The notes under the pieces were generated by a model, which had not been told where the DNA came from, ran no database searches, and saw nothing but the letters and a program-made list of their open reading frames with translations. From NCBI RefSeq assembly GCF_001614315.2, contig NZ_LVEG02000005.1, positions 372,001 through 436,000 of the forward strand: a DNA stretch of 64,000 nucleotides, written 5' to 3'. The stretch is from Halofilum ochraceum (GTDB lineage: Bacteria; Pseudomonadota; Gammaproteobacteria; XJ16; Halofilaceae). This document shows, piece after piece, positions 1 to 10,178 of the stretch (positions are counted from its first letter, which is position 1; each line of letters starts with the position of its first letter). The position numbers and the translations under genes were made by a program.

Positions 1-736
1 TCCGATAACCCAATTCGTCCGCATACGCGACATCGTCGCGTGTCACACCGCTGATTCCCTCCATGTACACGTGGTCGTACTGCAGCGGAATCCCGAACGC
101 GATGGAACCGAGAATGGTCAGTTTGTGCGCGGCGTCGATGCCGTCGACATCGAATGCCGGATCGGCCTCCGCATAGCCGAGGCGCTGCGCCTCCGCCAGC
201 ACGTCGGCGAACTCGCGGTCGTGATCGCGCATCTCGGTGAGGATGAAGTTGCCGGTGCCGTTCACGATCCCGGCGAGCCAACGGATATGGTTGCCCGCAA
301 GCCCCTCGCGGATCGATTTGATGATCGGGATCCCGCCGGCGACCGCGGCCTCGAAGGCCACCATGACACCCTTGCGCTGGGCCGCCGCGAAGATCTCGTT
401 GCCATTCAGCGCAATCAACGCCTTGTTGGCGGTGACGACGTGCTTGCCGTTCTCGATCGCCCGCATGACCAGTTCGAACGCGGGCTGCTGGCCACCGATC
501 AGTTCGACGATGACCTCCACGTCCGGGTCGTCCACGACGATCCGGGGATCTTCCGAGAGCCGGATATCTTGGGTGGCCAGTCCCTCGAGACGCGAGCGCG
601 TGCGGACCGAGGCGTGACTGACGACGATTCCGCGCCCCGCGCGGCGCGCGATCTCATCGGCGTTGCGCTGCAAGACGGTCAGTGTGCCGCTGCCCACGGT
701 ACCGAGGCCGAGGAGGCCGATTTTCACGGGATTCAC
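1..736 (-). CDS. hom: Homoserine dehydrogenase, N-terminal part (cut by window edge)
   Basis: Reduces aspartate semialdehyde to homoserine in the Thr/Met pathway. About 245 residues are visible; the C-terminus lies beyond the left edge. The N-terminus has the dinucleotide-binding loop GLGTVGSG, followed by ELIGG, NKALIA, the family signature around GIVNGTGNF and the substrate-site stretch [16 protein letters not shown] chose the GTG at 734-736 because AGGAGAG sits six bases upstream; a second GTG at 725-727 is possible. The GTG overlaps the alaC stop codon (GTGA), so the two genes are translationally coupled in an amino-acid operon. Confidence 0.93.
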   Translation of the reverse strand, partial: MNPVKIGLLGLGTVGSGTLTVLQRNADEIARRAGRGIVVSHASVRTRSRLEGLATQDIRLSEDPRIVVDDPDVEVIVELIGGQQPAFELVMRAIENGKHVVTANKALIALNGNEIFAAAQRKGVMVAFEAAVAGGIPIIKSIREGLAGNHIRWLAGIVNGTGNFILTEMRDHDREFADVLAEAQRLGYAEADPAFDVDGIDAAHKLTILGSIAFGIPLQYDHVYMEGISGVTRDDVAYADELGYR

Positions 737-1935
737 GAATCACTCTCCTGAAAGACGTTGTCCTGACGAAACATATTGCGGATGCCCCGCAGCGCCTGGC
801 GCGTGCGATGCTCGTTCTCGATCAGCGCAAGGCGCACATGGTCGTCGCCGTACTGGCCGAAGCCGATCCCCGGCGATACGGCCACCTTCGCCTCGGCGAG
901 CAGCTTCTTGGCGAACTCCAGCGACCCCATATCCCGATACGCCGCCGGGATCGGGGCCCAGACGAACATGGTCGCGCGCGGCTTCTCGACCGGCCACCCG
1001 AGCGCATTGAGGCCATCGCACAGCGCATCGCGACGCCGTTGATACATCGCGCGGATATCGTCCACGCAGGACTGGTCGCTCTCGAGCGCGTGAATCGCGG
1101 CCACCTGGATCGGCGTGAACATGCCGTAGTCGAGGTAGGACTTGATCCGCGCGAGGGCGGCGATCAGGTCCGGGTTGCCGCAGACGAAGCCCACACGCCA
1201 TCCCGGCATGTTGTAGGTCTTGGACAGCGAATACGTCTCGACGGCGATTTCGCGCGCGCCCGGCACCTGCAGGATCGACGGGGCCCTGTAGCCGTCGAAC
1301 ACGATCTCCGCGTAGGCGATGTCGTGCACGACCCAGATACCGTATTCCCGGGCCATCGCGATCACGCGCTCGAAAAATTCGAGGTCCGCGCAGTGCGCCG
1401 TCGGATTACCCGGGAAATTCAGGACCAGCATCTTGGGCCGCGGCCAGGAATCGGTGATCGCCTTTTCCAGTTCCGCGAAGAAATCGACGTCGGGCGTCAG
1501 CGGTACGTGCCGGATGTCGGCGCCGGAGATCACGAAACCGTAGGGATGGATCGGATAGGCCGGATTCGGCACCAGCACGGCATCGCCGGGACCGGTGGTC
1601 GCGAGCGCCAGATGCGCGAGGCCTTCCTTGGAGCCGATCGTGACGATCGCCTCGGTCTCCGGATCCAGTTCGACATCGAATCGTTCCTGATACCAGCGGG
1701 TGATCGCCCGGCGCAGGCGGGGAATGCCGCGGGAGACCGAGTACCGATGGGTGTCGCCGCGCTGCGAGGCCTCGTTGAGCTTGTCCACGATATGCTGCGG
1801 CGTCGGCTGGTCCGGATTGCCCATGCCGAAGTCGACGATATCCTCGCCGCGCGCCCGGGCCGCCGCCTTCAGATCATTGACGATATTGAAGACGTACGGC
1901 GGTAACCGTTCGATACGGGGAAACTGTTTTTCCAC
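733..1935 (-). CDS. alaC: PLP-dependent aminotransferase, AlaC-like
   Basis: A 400-residue fold-type I aminotransferase resembling AlaC (glutamate-pyruvate transaminase), which links alanine and glutamate pools. Visible features are the N-terminal LPPYVF/GMGNPD motif, NFPGNPT around 173-179, the cofactor-contacting HDIAYAE region near 204, and the Schiff-base lysine K239 in [12 protein letters not shown]. The length matches the family. It lies directly upstream of hom with overlapping stop and start codons. Assignment as AlaC rather than another class I/II aminotransferase rests on overall resemblance. Confidence 0.85.
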   Translation of the reverse strand: MEKQFPRIERLPPYVFNIVNDLKAAARARGEDIVDFGMGNPDQPTPQHIVDKLNEASQRGDTHRYSVSRGIPRLRRAITRWYQERFDVELDPETEAIVTIGSKEGLAHLALATTGPGDAVLVPNPAYPIHPYGFVISGADIRHVPLTPDVDFFAELEKAITDSWPRPKMLVLNFPGNPTAHCADLEFFERVIAMAREYGIWVVHDIAYAEIVFDGYRAPSILQVPGAREIAVETYSLSKTYNMPGWRVGFVCGNPDLIAALARIKSYLDYGMFTPIQVAAIHALESDQSCVDDIRAMYQRRRDALCDGLNALGWPVEKPRATMFVWAPIPAAYRDMGSLEFAKKLLAEAKVAVSPGIGFGQYGDDHVRLALIENEHRTRQALRGIRNMFRQDNVFQESDS

Positions 1936-2248
1936 GGCCGCTGGATCTCCGGAGCTGACGGGCGAGTGACGCTGCCAAACCGCTCATTATACGGCCGATC
2001 GCCCTGACAGGGCCAAGAGTACGTTGCGCCGCGTAATCGAACCCGTATCCGCGGCAAGACACCCCCGTGACGGCTTCCGCGCGGCCCATCGCACCACCCG
2101 GCCCGATTCATGCTTAGATAGGCTCAAGACTATTTGCATCGGACGCGGCCTCCGCCATCATACGGTCTTGAATCGCGAACACGCCCGGCCGTGGTGAGGC
2201 TGAACGGGGATTCGGATCGCTTCGCCCTGCAGACACTGGGAAACCGCC
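1936..2248. other. Divergent intergenic region, alaC / hemolysin III-like gene
   Basis: This 313-base region separates alaC (leftward) from the hemolysin III-like gene (rightward) and should hold both promoters. I see no convincing sigma-70 pair, operator, RNA gene or repeat in it. The open frames crossing it are short and lack ribosome binding sites. Confidence 0.5.
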
Positions 2249-2992
2249 ATGCCGACGGAACCGCTCATTGGAATCGCCGACCCGGTCAGCACGCTGACCC
2301 ACGGGCTCGGAGCGGTCGCCGCACTGTTGATGACCCGCCGGCTGATCATGCGCGGACGCGGGCGGCCCGGTGCCCGGTTAGCGCTCGCGGTGTTCGCCGC
2401 CAGTTGTATTCTGCTGCTGGCCACCAGCGGCATCTATCACGTCTTCGGCCACGGCACCGCCGTGGGCGCCGTCTTCCAGCGCCTCGACCACGCCGCCATT
2501 TTCGTGCTGATCGCCGGCACCTTCACCCCGGTCCATGCCATCCTTTTCCGGGGACCGTGGCGCTGGGGCGTGCTGCTGGCGGTCTGGACCGTTACCGTGA
2601 TTGCCATCCCGCTCAAAACCGTCTTCTTCGACGCAGTGCCCGAATCGCTGGGGCTGTCCGTCTATCTGGGCATGGGCTGGCTCGGCGCCGGCACGGCGTG
2701 GATCCTGTGGCGTCACCTCGGTTTTGATTTTATCCGGCCGGCGCTCGCCGGCGGTCTCGCGTACACCTTCGGTGCGCTCGTGGGGATTGCCGGCACGCCC
2801 AATCCGATCCCGGGGATCGTCGGGGCTCACGAAATGTTCCACTTCGCGTCACTGGTGGGAATGTGGCTGTTCTGGCGTTTCATGGGCGAAGTGCCCCGGA
2901 TGCCCGTCATCCGCCACCCGATGGCGATGCGGTCTGCCCGACCGGATTGTTCTGCCGAAGGGGTCGTGCAAAAGCCGGAGAATGCCGCCTGA
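2249..2992 (+). CDS. Hemolysin III / PAQR-family seven-helix membrane protein
   Basis: A 247-residue inner-membrane protein with about seven hydrophobic segments. It carries the conserved polar motifs of the PAQR/hemolysin III superfamily: SGIYHVFGH near residue 55, LDHAAIFVLIAGTFTP near 80-95 and GAHEMFHFAS near 190. These His/Asp residues would form the metal site typical of the superfamily, whose bacterial members have poorly defined function. The last 30 residues are hydrophilic and proline-rich. It stands alone, followed after 71 bases by the Mth938-like gene on the same strand. Confidence 0.85.
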   Translation: MPTEPLIGIADPVSTLTHGLGAVAALLMTRRLIMRGRGRPGARLALAVFAASCILLLATSGIYHVFGHGTAVGAVFQRLDHAAIFVLIAGTFTPVHAILFRGPWRWGVLLAVWTVTVIAIPLKTVFFDAVPESLGLSVYLGMGWLGAGTAWILWRHLGFDFIRPALAGGLAYTFGALVGIAGTPNPIPGIVGAHEMFHFASLVGMWLFWRFMGEVPRMPVIRHPMAMRSARPDCSAEGVVQKPENAA

Positions 2993-3063
2993 GGCCGATC
3001 CACCGACGGGGCTGTTACACTGACGGCTGAGCGCCACCCGACCGACGATCGACGGATCCCGCA

Positions 3064-3441
3064 ATGAAGGTCAGTCTCGACACCGGCACCGCCTCGCACC
3101 TGATCAAGGCCTACGGCGCGGGTAGCATCCAGGTCAATGAGACCGTCTACAGCCGCGATCTGATCGTAATGCCGGAATCGATCGAGCCCGAGTGGGCATC
3201 GGCACCCATCGCCGAGCTGACACCGGAGCATTTCGCCATCGTGCGCGAATATGCGCCCGAGATCCTGCTGCTCGGGACCGGTCGCAGCCAGATCTTTCCC
3301 CCTGCCCGGCTGATGGCTGAACTCGGCCGCCAGGGTATGGGCCTGGAGGTCATGGACACCGCCGCCGCGTGCCGCACGTACAACGTGCTGATGTCCGAAG
3401 ACCGGCGCGTCGCCGCGGCGCTCATGATGATCGAATCGTGA
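3064..3441 (+). CDS. Mth938-like (DUF498/NDUFAF3-like) small protein
   Basis: A 125-residue cytosolic protein of the Mth938-like family, which includes the mitochondrial complex I assembly factor NDUFAF3. Its bacterial role is not established. Visible family features are the GAGSIQVNETVYSRDLIVMP segment (residues 18-38), the central LLLGTGRSQIFPPARL stretch and the C-terminal EVMDTAAACRTYNVLMSEDRRVAAALM block. Length matches the family. The stop codon lies inside a hairpin that probably ends this transcript and that of the convergent rpoS copy. Confidence 0.88.
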   Translation: MKVSLDTGTASHLIKAYGAGSIQVNETVYSRDLIVMPESIEPEWASAPIAELTPEHFAIVREYAPEILLLGTGRSQIFPPARLMAELGRQGMGLEVMDTAAACRTYNVLMSEDRRVAAALMMIES

Positions 3442-3471
3442 TGGGCCCTGCGGCTACGCTGTGGCCCATCA
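3439..3471. terminator. Bidirectional hairpin between convergent genes
   Basis: A perfect 9-bp stem (TGATGGGCC at 3439-3447 with GGCCCATCA at 3463-3471) sits between the Mth938-like gene and rpoS copy 2, which converge here. It includes the TGA stop of the former. No long T-run follows on either side, so strength is uncertain. Confidence 0.6.
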
Positions 3472-3501
3472 GGACGGCTCGCCCTTTGCCCGGGCCGCGC
3501 A

Positions 3502-4455
3502 TCAGGCGCCGAACAGCGCCTCCAGCGAGTAGCCACGCGCTTCGAGGGTGTGCCGGAGCCTCTTAAGCGCCTCGATCTGGATCTGCCGGACCCGTTCCCG
3601 AGTAACCCCCAGCTCCTTGCCGATCTCTTCGAGTGTGGCGGTTTTGTGACCGCGGAGGCCGAAACGACGAACGACGACGGCCTGTTGTTTCTCCCCGAGC
3701 ACGTCGAGCCACCCATCGAATCGAATGCGGACATCCTCGTTCTCATACACGGTGGCTGGATCCGGTGCATCCTCGTCCGGAAGCAGATCGACCAGCGGCT
3801 GTTCGCTCTCACTCGAGACCGCAACGTCGACCGACCCCACCCGCTGGTTATAACGCAGCAGCCGTTCAACCTCGGCCAACGGCCGATCCATCAATTCACT
3901 GATCTCGTCGGGGGTCGGCTCGCGTTCCAGCCGCTGCTGGAGCTGCCGTCCCGCGCGCAGGTACGTATTGATCTCCTTGGTGATATGAATCGGCAACCGG
4001 ATCGTCCGGGTCTGATTCATCAACGCCCGCTCGATGGCCTGGCGTATCCACCATGTACCGTAGGTGGAGAAACGGAATCCGCGCTCCGGATCGAACTTGG
4101 TGATCGAGTGCATCAGTCCGAGATTGCCCTCCTCGATCAGATCGAGCAGCGGTAACCCGCGATTCATGTAGCGCCGCGCGATTTTGACGACCAGGCGCAG
4201 GTTGGACTCGATCATGCGGCGTCGCGCCGCACCATCCCCCTTTTGCGCCGCCCGCGTGAGCGCGCACTCTTCTTCCGCGGTCAACAGCGTCGTCCGGTCC
4301 AGCGCGCGCAGATACATGCGGGTCGCGTCCGGCTCGGCGGCCGCCGCCAGCGCGACGACCCCGGCCGCCTTGCCGATGCGCCGTGCCGGCCGCGGTCTCG
4401 GCCGATCGGGGCCCGGGGTCCGATTCACTGCCTGATTCGTGCTCATCGCGGTCAT
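3502..4455 (-). CDS. rpoS: RNA polymerase sigma factor RpoS, second copy
   Basis: A sigma-70 group 2 factor of the RpoS subfamily, the general stress/stationary-phase sigma. It contains the full set of regions: DATRMYLR (1.2), the [28 protein letters not shown] stretch (2.1-2.2), [17 protein letters not shown] (2.3-2.4), the region 3 PTPDEISEL helix, and a C-terminal [21 protein letters not shown] helix-turn-helix (4.2). The frame is open further upstream. I prefer the ATG at 4453-4455 (or 4444-4446), because residues before it are unlike RpoS. It lies 260 bases behind a near-identical paralogue and a terminator hairpin, so it probably has its own promoter. Confidence 0.9.
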   Translation of the reverse strand: MTAMSTNQAVNRTPGPDRPRPRPARRIGKAAGVVALAAAAEPDATRMYLRALDRTTLLTAEEECALTRAAQKGDGAARRRMIESNLRLVVKIARRYMNRGLPLLDLIEEGNLGLMHSITKFDPERGFRFSTYGTWWIRQAIERALMNQTRTIRLPIHITKEINTYLRAGRQLQQRLEREPTPDEISELMDRPLAEVERLLRYNQRVGSVDVAVSSESEQPLVDLLPDEDAPDPATVYENEDVRIRFDGWLDVLGEKQQAVVVRRFGLRGHKTATLEEIGKELGVTRERVRQIQIEALKRLRHTLEARGYSLEALFGA

Positions 4456-4687
4456 CCGTATCCCATGTACCCGTCGATACTGAACCGCCAGGAGAGGCCG
4501 GCGCCTGACAAACGTCAAAAGCTGGACGACTATATAGCCCTGAATGGGCGGGACTGCCTGGATAAAACGCGGGAATGAGCCTGATCGGGGCGCGAATCGG
4601 GCAAAGTGAATGGGGTCGGTGGACAAACGGTCCACCGCGGGCCGTCACACGCATCGGGCTGCCGGTATTCAGGAGGCGGTCCGAGAA

Positions 4688-4707
4688 ACCCGGGCAGCCT
4701 CCCGGGT
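4688..4707 (-). terminator. Intrinsic terminator behind rpoS copy 1
   Basis: On the minus strand ACCCGGG pairs perfectly with CCCGGGT around a 6-base loop and is followed by TTTCTC, only a few bases after the rpoS copy 1 stop. A second 7-bp stem (GGTGGAC/GTCCACC, 4618-4636) follows. Together they suggest transcription from the nlpD side largely ends before copy 2. Confidence 0.6.
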
Positions 4708-4714
4708 CAGCCGC

Positions 4715-5680
4715 TCAGGGGTAAAAGAGCGTTTCGACGGAGTAGCCCCGCGCTTCGAGTATGCGCCGCAGCTTCTTCAGTGCATCGAGCTGGATCTGGC
4801 GAACACGCTCACGCGTGACACCGAGCTCACGCCCCACCTCCTCCAGGGTCGCGCTCTCGTATCCGCGCAGACCGAAGCGGCGGATCACCACTTCACGCTG
4901 CTTCTCGCCCAGTTCGTTCAGCCACTCGTCAAAATGCGACTGGACATCGGCGTTTTCGAGCATCACGGCCGGATCGGGCGTGGACTCGTCGGGCAACAGG
5001 TCGAGCAGCGGGCGCTCGCTGTCCTGCGACACCGGCACATCGACCGACGATACCCGTTCGTTGTAGCGCAGCAGGCGCTCGACGTCGGCGAGCGGACGGT
5101 TCATCAACTCGCTGATCTCTTCGGGGGTCGGCTCACGCTCAAGCTGCTGGCCGAGTCGCCGCGCAGCCCGCAGGTACGTGTTGATTTCCTTGATGATGTG
5201 GATCGGCAGCCGGATCGTGCGCGTCTGGTTCATCAGCGCGCGTTCGATGGTCTGGCGGATCCACCAGGTCGCATAGGTCGAGAAGCGATAGCCGAGTTCC
5301 GGATCGAATTTCTCGACTCCGTGCATGAGACCGAGATTGCCCTCTTCGATCAGGTCCAGCAGGGGCAGTCCGCGATTCATGTACCGGCGCGCGATCTTCA
5401 CGACCAGGCGCAGATTGGATTCGATCATCCGCCGCCGCGCCTGCACATCACCCTGCTGGGCCTTGCGTGCGAGGTCCCGTTCCTCCTCGGCGGTGAGCAG
5501 CGTGGAGAACTCGATGGCCTGCAGATACATCCGGGTCGCGTCGGCCTCGCGTACACCGAATTTTTTCTCTGCGACCTTTCGGGGGGTGGCGTCGCGCGGG
5601 GTCTGGTCGGACAACGGGTCGTCATCGCGCGCGCGCGGGTCGACGCCACCGTTTTCGTCTTTCTCGCCCTTGTCACTCAT
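4715..5680 (-). CDS. rpoS: RNA polymerase sigma factor RpoS, first copy
   Basis: A 321-residue RpoS with a hydrophilic acidic N-terminus, [11 protein letters not shown] (region 1.2), an intact core-binding region 2, [17 protein letters not shown] (-10 recognition), region 3 and the C-terminal [20 protein letters not shown] helix-turn-helix. It follows nlpD by 68 bases, the classical position for rpoS. It is therefore the likely orthologue of the standard gene, and the copy at 3.5-4.5 kb is the duplicate. The two proteins are alike over most of their length, differing mainly in the N-terminus and at scattered positions in regions 2 to 4. Confidence 0.95.
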   Translation of the reverse strand: MSDKGEKDENGGVDPRARDDDPLSDQTPRDATPRKVAEKKFGVREADATRMYLQAIEFSTLLTAEEERDLARKAQQGDVQARRRMIESNLRLVVKIARRYMNRGLPLLDLIEEGNLGLMHGVEKFDPELGYRFSTYATWWIRQTIERALMNQTRTIRLPIHIIKEINTYLRAARRLGQQLEREPTPEEISELMNRPLADVERLLRYNERVSSVDVPVSQDSERPLLDLLPDESTPDPAVMLENADVQSHFDEWLNELGEKQREVVIRRFGLRGYESATLEEVGRELGVTRERVRQIQLDALKKLRRILEARGYSVETLFYP

Positions 5681-5748
5681 CGGGGTCTCACCGTGGCCAT
5701 GACGGCCATTGCCGATCGTCCGTGACGACCCGTATTACGCGCGCCATA

Positions 5749-6540
5749 TCACTCGCGATCGGGCAGATAGTCAAGGGGGTCCACCGGGTTGCCGCCACGC
5801 CGGATCTCGAAATGCAGCAGCGCCGTCCCCTCACGGGTTCGACCCATCCGCGCGATCGGCTGGCCCGCCGCGACCCGATCACCCTCGGCGACCAGCAGCT
5901 CGCTGTTATGGGCATAGGCGCTGAGAAAATCGCCTTCGTGGCGAACGATCAGCAGCCTGCCGTACGCCTTGAGTCCGTCGCCACTGTACACGACGTCCCC
6001 GGCCGCCGTCGCGTGGACCGGCTGCCCCGGCTCCCCGGTGATATCGACACCCCGGCCGCCGGCCCGGCCGTCCCCAAAACGCGCCACGACCGTCCCGCGC
6101 GTCGGCCAGCGCCAGCGCCCGGGCGGATCACCGGACGGTGCGCGTTCAGCCGGTTCCGGGCTCGCTGTTGATGCGGCGCTCGCGCCGGAGCCGGCCTCGG
6201 TCCTGCTGCCGGTATCCTTGCGATTCGCTCTGGACGGGGCAGCGGGCTCGGCTTCGCGCGGTCCGGTCGACGCCGTGGCCGTCGAGGCCGTCGACGATGA
6301 ACCCGCCACACCATCGGGCCTCAGCCTGAGCCGCTGCCCCACACGAAGATTCCGCGGATTATCGATGCCGTTCCAGCGCATCAGATTCTGATGATCGATG
6401 TGATAGCGCCAGGCGATCGAGTACAGGGTGTCACCAGAGCGCACGGTATAGACCTCCGGCCGGAAGCGATTGCCGACCAGACTGCCCGCACATCCGGCGA
6501 TCAGCAGACCCGCGAGCCCGATGGCGAGCCACCGCTTCAT
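5749..6540 (-). CDS. nlpD: NlpD, murein hydrolase activator lipoprotein
   Basis: A 263-residue outer-membrane lipoprotein with a signal peptide ending in the lipobox LIAGC (Cys17), a LysM peptidoglycan-binding domain (about 35-77, starting YTVRSGDTLYSIAWRY), a low-complexity Ser/Ala/Glu linker and a C-terminal M23 (LytM) domain (about 150-263). The zinc ligands are degenerate: GVDITG replaces the usual HxxxD site and LHFEIR replaces HxH. This is as in NlpD/EnvC proteins that activate amidases rather than cut murein. The start at 6538-6540 overlaps the YqaA-like stop by ATGA. Confidence 0.93.
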   Translation of the reverse strand: MKRWLAIGLAGLLIAGCAGSLVGNRFRPEVYTVRSGDTLYSIAWRYHIDHQNLMRWNGIDNPRNLRVGQRLRLRPDGVAGSSSTASTATASTGPREAEPAAPSRANRKDTGSRTEAGSGASAASTASPEPAERAPSGDPPGRWRWPTRGTVVARFGDGRAGGRGVDITGEPGQPVHATAAGDVVYSGDGLKAYGRLLIVRHEGDFLSAYAHNSELLVAEGDRVAAGQPIARMGRTREGTALLHFEIRRGGNPVDPLDYLPDRE

Positions 6541-7121
6541 CCGCTGCCCCGGTACATCACCCAGACGACGGCGGCCAGCGCCAGCACGCCCCAGCCGAAC
6601 CACTCGATCCAGCGGCGCAGGAAGGGCTCAACCCGGGGACCAACCTTGCCGGCGATCCCGCTCACGAGGAAGAAGCGCGCGCCGCGCCCGATGAATGAAC
6701 CGACCAGAAACGGGATCAGCGCCAGATTCAGGGCGCCCGCCGCGATGGTGAAAAGCTTATACGGCAGCGGCGTGAATCCCGCGAGCAGCACGACCCACAG
6801 CCCCCATGCATTGAACCAGCTGACCGCCTCACGGTACTCGCGCAGCATTCCCGCCTCTTCGATCCAGGGCAGTAACAGCTCGAGGGCGAAGTAGCCGATC
6901 ACATACCCCAGCAGGGCCCCGGCAACCGAGGCCACGGTGGTGATCAGCGCGAACCACCAGCAGCGTTCGGGCCGGCTGACCGCCATCGGTGCCAGCATCA
7001 CATCGGGGGGGATCGGGAAGAAGGACGATTCGGTGAACGACAGCACGGCCAGGTAGCGCGGCGCATGGCGGTGCCCGGACCAGGTAATCACGCGGTCGTA
7101 CAGGGGGCCAAACAGACGCAC
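6537..7121 (-). CDS. YqaA/DedA-type (SNARE-associated) membrane protein
   Basis: A 194-residue inner-membrane protein of the YqaA branch of the DedA/VTT superfamily, which is linked to lipid handling at the membrane. Typical motifs are FTESSFFPIPPDVMLAP (residues 29-45), ATVASVAGALLGY-like helix 2, and GFTPLPYKLFTIAAGALN near 115-130, followed by the GSFIGRGARF stretch. It lies between pcm (5 bases away) and nlpD (4-base overlap), so it is cotranscribed with the stationary-phase block. Confidence 0.88.
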   Translation of the reverse strand: MRLFGPLYDRVITWSGHRHAPRYLAVLSFTESSFFPIPPDVMLAPMAVSRPERCWWFALITTVASVAGALLGYVIGYFALELLLPWIEEAGMLREYREAVSWFNAWGLWVVLLAGFTPLPYKLFTIAAGALNLALIPFLVGSFIGRGARFFLVSGIAGKVGPRVEPFLRRWIEWFGWGVLALAAVVWVMYRGSG

Positions 7122-7126
7122 GCCGC

Positions 7127-7822
7127 TCAGTCCCTGCCGCCAAGAAAGGGCACGAAACTGACCATGTCCAGTTCCTGCCGTTCAAGGCCGTTGTCGCCGG
7201 TGCGGGTATACGCGAACAGGCGCTGGCCCGCGGCGCCACCGACCGGCGCAATGAGCGTCCCCGTCGGCGCGAGCTGACTGAACAGCTCATCCGGAACGCG
7301 TTCGGGGGCCGCCGTCAGCATGATCCCGTCAAAAGGCCCCTGGTCCGGCCAGCCCATGTGCCCGTCGGCATATTTGACGTGAATATTGCGCAGTTCCAGT
7401 TGACGGAACCGTTCACGCGCGCGCTCGAGCAGGTAGCCGATCCGTTCAACCGTATGGACGGATTCAACCAGCCCCGACAGCACGGCCGCCTGGTAGCCGG
7501 AGCCGGTCCCGATCTCGAGTACCCGCCCCCCACCGGCCGGCAGGCTGGCGATCAGGGCCTCGGTCATCCGGGCCACGATGAACGGCTGCGAGATGGTCTG
7601 CCCGCAGCCGATCGGCAACGAGCTGTCCTCATAGGCCCGGGTCGACAGCGCCTCGTCCATGAACAGGTGTCGGGGTACATGGCGCATCACCTCGAGGACG
7701 CGCTCGTCGGCTATACCCTTGTCGCGCAGACGCTCGATCAGGCGATCCCGCGTGCGCTGCGAGGTCATACCGACACCGACGATGTCGTTACGGGTCAGGC
7801 GTCGGAGCATACTGCCATCCAC
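7127..7822 (-). CDS. pcm: Protein-L-isoaspartate O-methyltransferase
   Basis: Methylates L-isoaspartyl residues with SAM so that damaged proteins can be repaired. It shows the PCMT pattern: [24 protein letters not shown] motif [27 protein letters not shown], the [17 protein letters not shown] segment and [11 protein letters not shown]. The longest frame (GTG at 7822) overlaps surE by 28 bases. Internal starts at 7810 or 7768 ([10 protein letters not shown]) would give a protein nearer the usual length, and the sequence does not decide between them. Confidence 0.95.
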   Translation of the reverse strand: MDGSMLRRLTRNDIVGVGMTSQRTRDRLIERLRDKGIADERVLEVMRHVPRHLFMDEALSTRAYEDSSLPIGCGQTISQPFIVARMTEALIASLPAGGGRVLEIGTGSGYQAAVLSGLVESVHTVERIGYLLERARERFRQLELRNIHVKYADGHMGWPDQGPFDGIMLTAAPERVPDELFSQLAPTGTLIAPVGGAAGQRLFAYTRTGDNGLERQELDMVSFVPFLGGRD

Positions 7823-8544
7823 TCCCCCAGTCGTGGCAGTGTATCGAACCGCGTGAGATCGCAGTTCAGCGGTGTGACGGATACGCGCCCGCGGGCCACG
7901 GCATCGAAGTCCGTACCTTCACCGGCATCCTGTTCCGCCCCCGGCGGACCGATCCAGTAGCACGTACGCCCACGCGGATCATGGTCGACCAGCACGGGCT
8001 CGGAGCGATGGCGATTGCCGAGGCGCGTACCGCTCCAGCAATCGATATCTTCCCACGCGCGATCCGGCACATTGACGTTCAGGATCGTGTCCGCCGGCAA
8101 CGGATCGCGGGCAAGGCGTTCGACGAGTTCGCGCGCCACCCGGGCCGCGGTGTCGAATTGACGCTCGCCGACCAGCGATACCGCGATCGCCGGCAGCCCG
8201 AGAAAACGGCCCTCCATCGCGGCGGCCACCGTGCCGGAATAGAGCACATCATCGCCCATATTGGCGCCGTGATTGATGCCACTCACCACCATATCCGGCA
8301 CCCGGTCCAGCATCCCGTTGATCGCGAGGTGCACACAATCGGTGGGCGTACCCTGCACGGCGATGAAACCGTTGTCCTGGCGCTGGGCGTGCAGGGGCCG
8401 ATCCAGCGTCAGCGAGCTGCTCGCGCCGCTGCGATCGCGATCCGGGGCCACGACGGTACACTCGGCGACCGACTCCAGCGCCGCCGCGAGTGCGGCCAGG
8501 CCGGGGGCACGAAAACCGTCATCGTTGGAAATCAGTATATGCAT
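7795..8544 (-). CDS. surE: 5'/3'-nucleotidase SurE
   Basis: A 249-residue metal-dependent nucleotidase/exopolyphosphatase. It has the SurE N-terminus [10 protein letters not shown] with the metal-binding Asp pair, the SGASSSLTL segment, and the active-site loop [25 protein letters not shown] near residues 90-115. It is the first gene of the surE-pcm-yqaA-nlpD-rpoS block, which maintains proteins and nucleotide pools in stationary phase. Length and order match other gammaproteobacteria. Confidence 0.97.
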   Translation of the reverse strand: MHILISNDDGFRAPGLAALAAALESVAECTVVAPDRDRSGASSSLTLDRPLHAQRQDNGFIAVQGTPTDCVHLAINGMLDRVPDMVVSGINHGANMGDDVLYSGTVAAAMEGRFLGLPAIAVSLVGERQFDTAARVARELVERLARDPLPADTILNVNVPDRAWEDIDCWSGTRLGNRHRSEPVLVDHDPRGRTCYWIGPPGAEQDAGEGTDFDAVARGRVSVTPLNCDLTRFDTLPRLGEWMAVCSDA

Positions 8545-8714
8545 GCCTGGGTCATCGGTTGGCCACGTGCGCGACGCACACCGGCGCGAAATAACCGTAA
8601 ACTATACGCGAATCCCGGCGGGTAGCGCAGCGGCTTGATCCGGGAACTTTACGGAATCGGCAAAGACTAACCCGCGAACCGTCACCCGAGCCCGCAACCA
8701 CCGGAGCTGCCTCT

Positions 8715-10178
8715 ATGCTGGACAGTCATTTCACGCCATTAGTCGCCCTGCTCGCGGTTGTCGCCCTCATCAGTATCGTGATCGCCCCACGGGTGCGCAC
8801 CGCCGACGGCTTCTTCCGCGGCTGGAACGACATGGGGGCCGCGCCAGGCGTGTTCACCCTCACTTTCTCGCAGGTGACAACCTGGATCTTCGCGCGGTCT
8901 CTGCTCAATGCCGGCATCCTCGGGTACTTCTACGGCATCGCCGGCGCCCTCGCCTATGCGGCCTACTATGGGTCTTTCCTGACCGGCTGGCTGATCATCG
9001 ACCGCCTGCGGTTCCACCACGGCAATGGCAACGTCCAATCTTTCCTCAGCGAGCGCTTCGGGGCCCTCGGCACCGGATATTTCAACGGCCTCGTCTCCCT
9101 GCGCCTGCTCAGCGAGGTGTTCGCCAACCTGCTGGTGGTCGGGATCGTTTTCGAGGCAGCGGGTGGCGGCGCATCGACCGCCGCGATACTGGCCGTTGCC
9201 GGCATTACCCTCGTGTACTCGATGACCGGAGGGCTGCGCGCCTCGCTGCGCACGGATGTCCTGCAGATGACCCTGCTACTGGCCCTGATCACTGCGCTCA
9301 GCGCGTTGATGTTCATTCACCCGGCATTCGACTTACCGGCCGTTATCGGCAGCAGTCCGGATGCCGCCGGTCCCGGCTGGATCCTGCTCGCAGTCGCACT
9401 GCTCCAGGTCTGGAGCTACCCGCTGCATGACCCCGTCATGATGGATCGAGGGTTCATCGCGGATCGTGATTCGACACGCCGGAGCTTCATGCACGCCGCG
9501 TGGATCTCGACCCTGTGCATCCTCGCCTTTGGACTGCTCGGTGTTTTCGCCGGCCTCAATGCCAGCGAGGGTGAAGCCCTGCTCGACACGCTGGCACGAC
9601 TGCTCGGTGGCCCCGCGACGATCATGCTTGCGGCGGCGCTGGTGATATCGGCCTCCTCGACGCTCGACTCGACCTTCTCGAGCGCCTCGAAACTCGCGAT
9701 CCAGGATATGGGCCTGGCCCGCGCGAGCGCCCGTAACGGTCGCATCGCGATGCTGTTGTTCTGTGTGGGTGGCGTAGGGCTGGTATTCGTCGGCACCGAT
9801 GATCTTTTCGCGGCCGTCGCCGTGAGCGGTACGGCCTCGATGTTCCTCACGCCGGTGATCGTATTCTGCATCTGGGGCGGACGCGATGTCGCACGCTGGA
9901 GTTTCAGCGTCGCGTTCGCGGCGGCCATCGCGGGTGCGGTCCTCTATTTCGTGGAGAATTCCGGTTACATCGCGGTGCTGCAGCCATTGACCGGGCTCGA
10001 TCACAAGTACGACCGCCTGCTTCTCATCAGCGTGGCTGTGCTGGCGATCGGCATGAGCGCGTTCGCCCTCGGGCTCCGGCGTTCACGGCCTGGGGCCTGG
10101 CGGGAAAGTTTCGGGGGTGGGTGTGTTTTTTGGTTCTCGCCAAGGCGCAGAGAACGCCAAGGGACGCCCAGGAGGTGA
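8715..10178 (+). CDS. Sodium:solute symporter (SSS) family transporter
   Basis: A 487-residue inner-membrane transporter with about 12-13 hydrophobic helices. Family features include FSQVTTWIFARSLLNAG in an early helix, SMTGGLRASLRTDVLQM after helix 5, and the sodium-site helix with SASSTLDSTFSSASKLAIQDM near residues 313-333. The substrate cannot be named. The last 18 or so residues (from VFWFSPRRRERQG) are encoded by the dispersed repeat that starts at 10121, so the C-terminus has probably been replaced or extended by repeat insertion. Confidence 0.85.
   Translation: MLDSHFTPLVALLAVVALISIVIAPRVRTADGFFRGWNDMGAAPGVFTLTFSQVTTWIFARSLLNAGILGYFYGIAGALAYAAYYGSFLTGWLIIDRLRFHHGNGNVQSFLSERFGALGTGYFNGLVSLRLLSEVFANLLVVGIVFEAAGGGASTAAILAVAGITLVYSMTGGLRASLRTDVLQMTLLLALITALSALMFIHPAFDLPAVIGSSPDAAGPGWILLAVALLQVWSYPLHDPVMMDRGFIADRDSTRRSFMHAAWISTLCILAFGLLGVFAGLNASEGEALLDTLARLLGGPATIMLAAALVISASSTLDSTFSSASKLAIQDMGLARASARNGRIAMLLFCVGGVGLVFVGTDDLFAAVAVSGTASMFLTPVIVFCIWGGRDVARWSFSVAFAAAIAGAVLYFVENSGYIAVLQPLTGLDHKYDRLLLISVAVLAIGMSAFALGLRRSRPGAWRESFGGGCVFWFSPRRRERQGTPRR

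Noticed and set aside
71-751. Plus-strand frame at the left edge
   Set aside because: The minus strand reads as homoserine dehydrogenase with clear motifs; the plus-strand frame is its shadow.
5749-6540. NlpD as an active M23 endopeptidase
   Set aside because: The zinc-site residues are replaced (GVDITG and LHFEIR), so an activator role is more likely.
8615-8650. tRNA-like GGGTAGCGCAGC stretch
   Set aside because: It resembles a tRNA D-arm, but no anticodon arm, T-arm (GTTCGAATC) or acceptor pairing follows within 90 bases.
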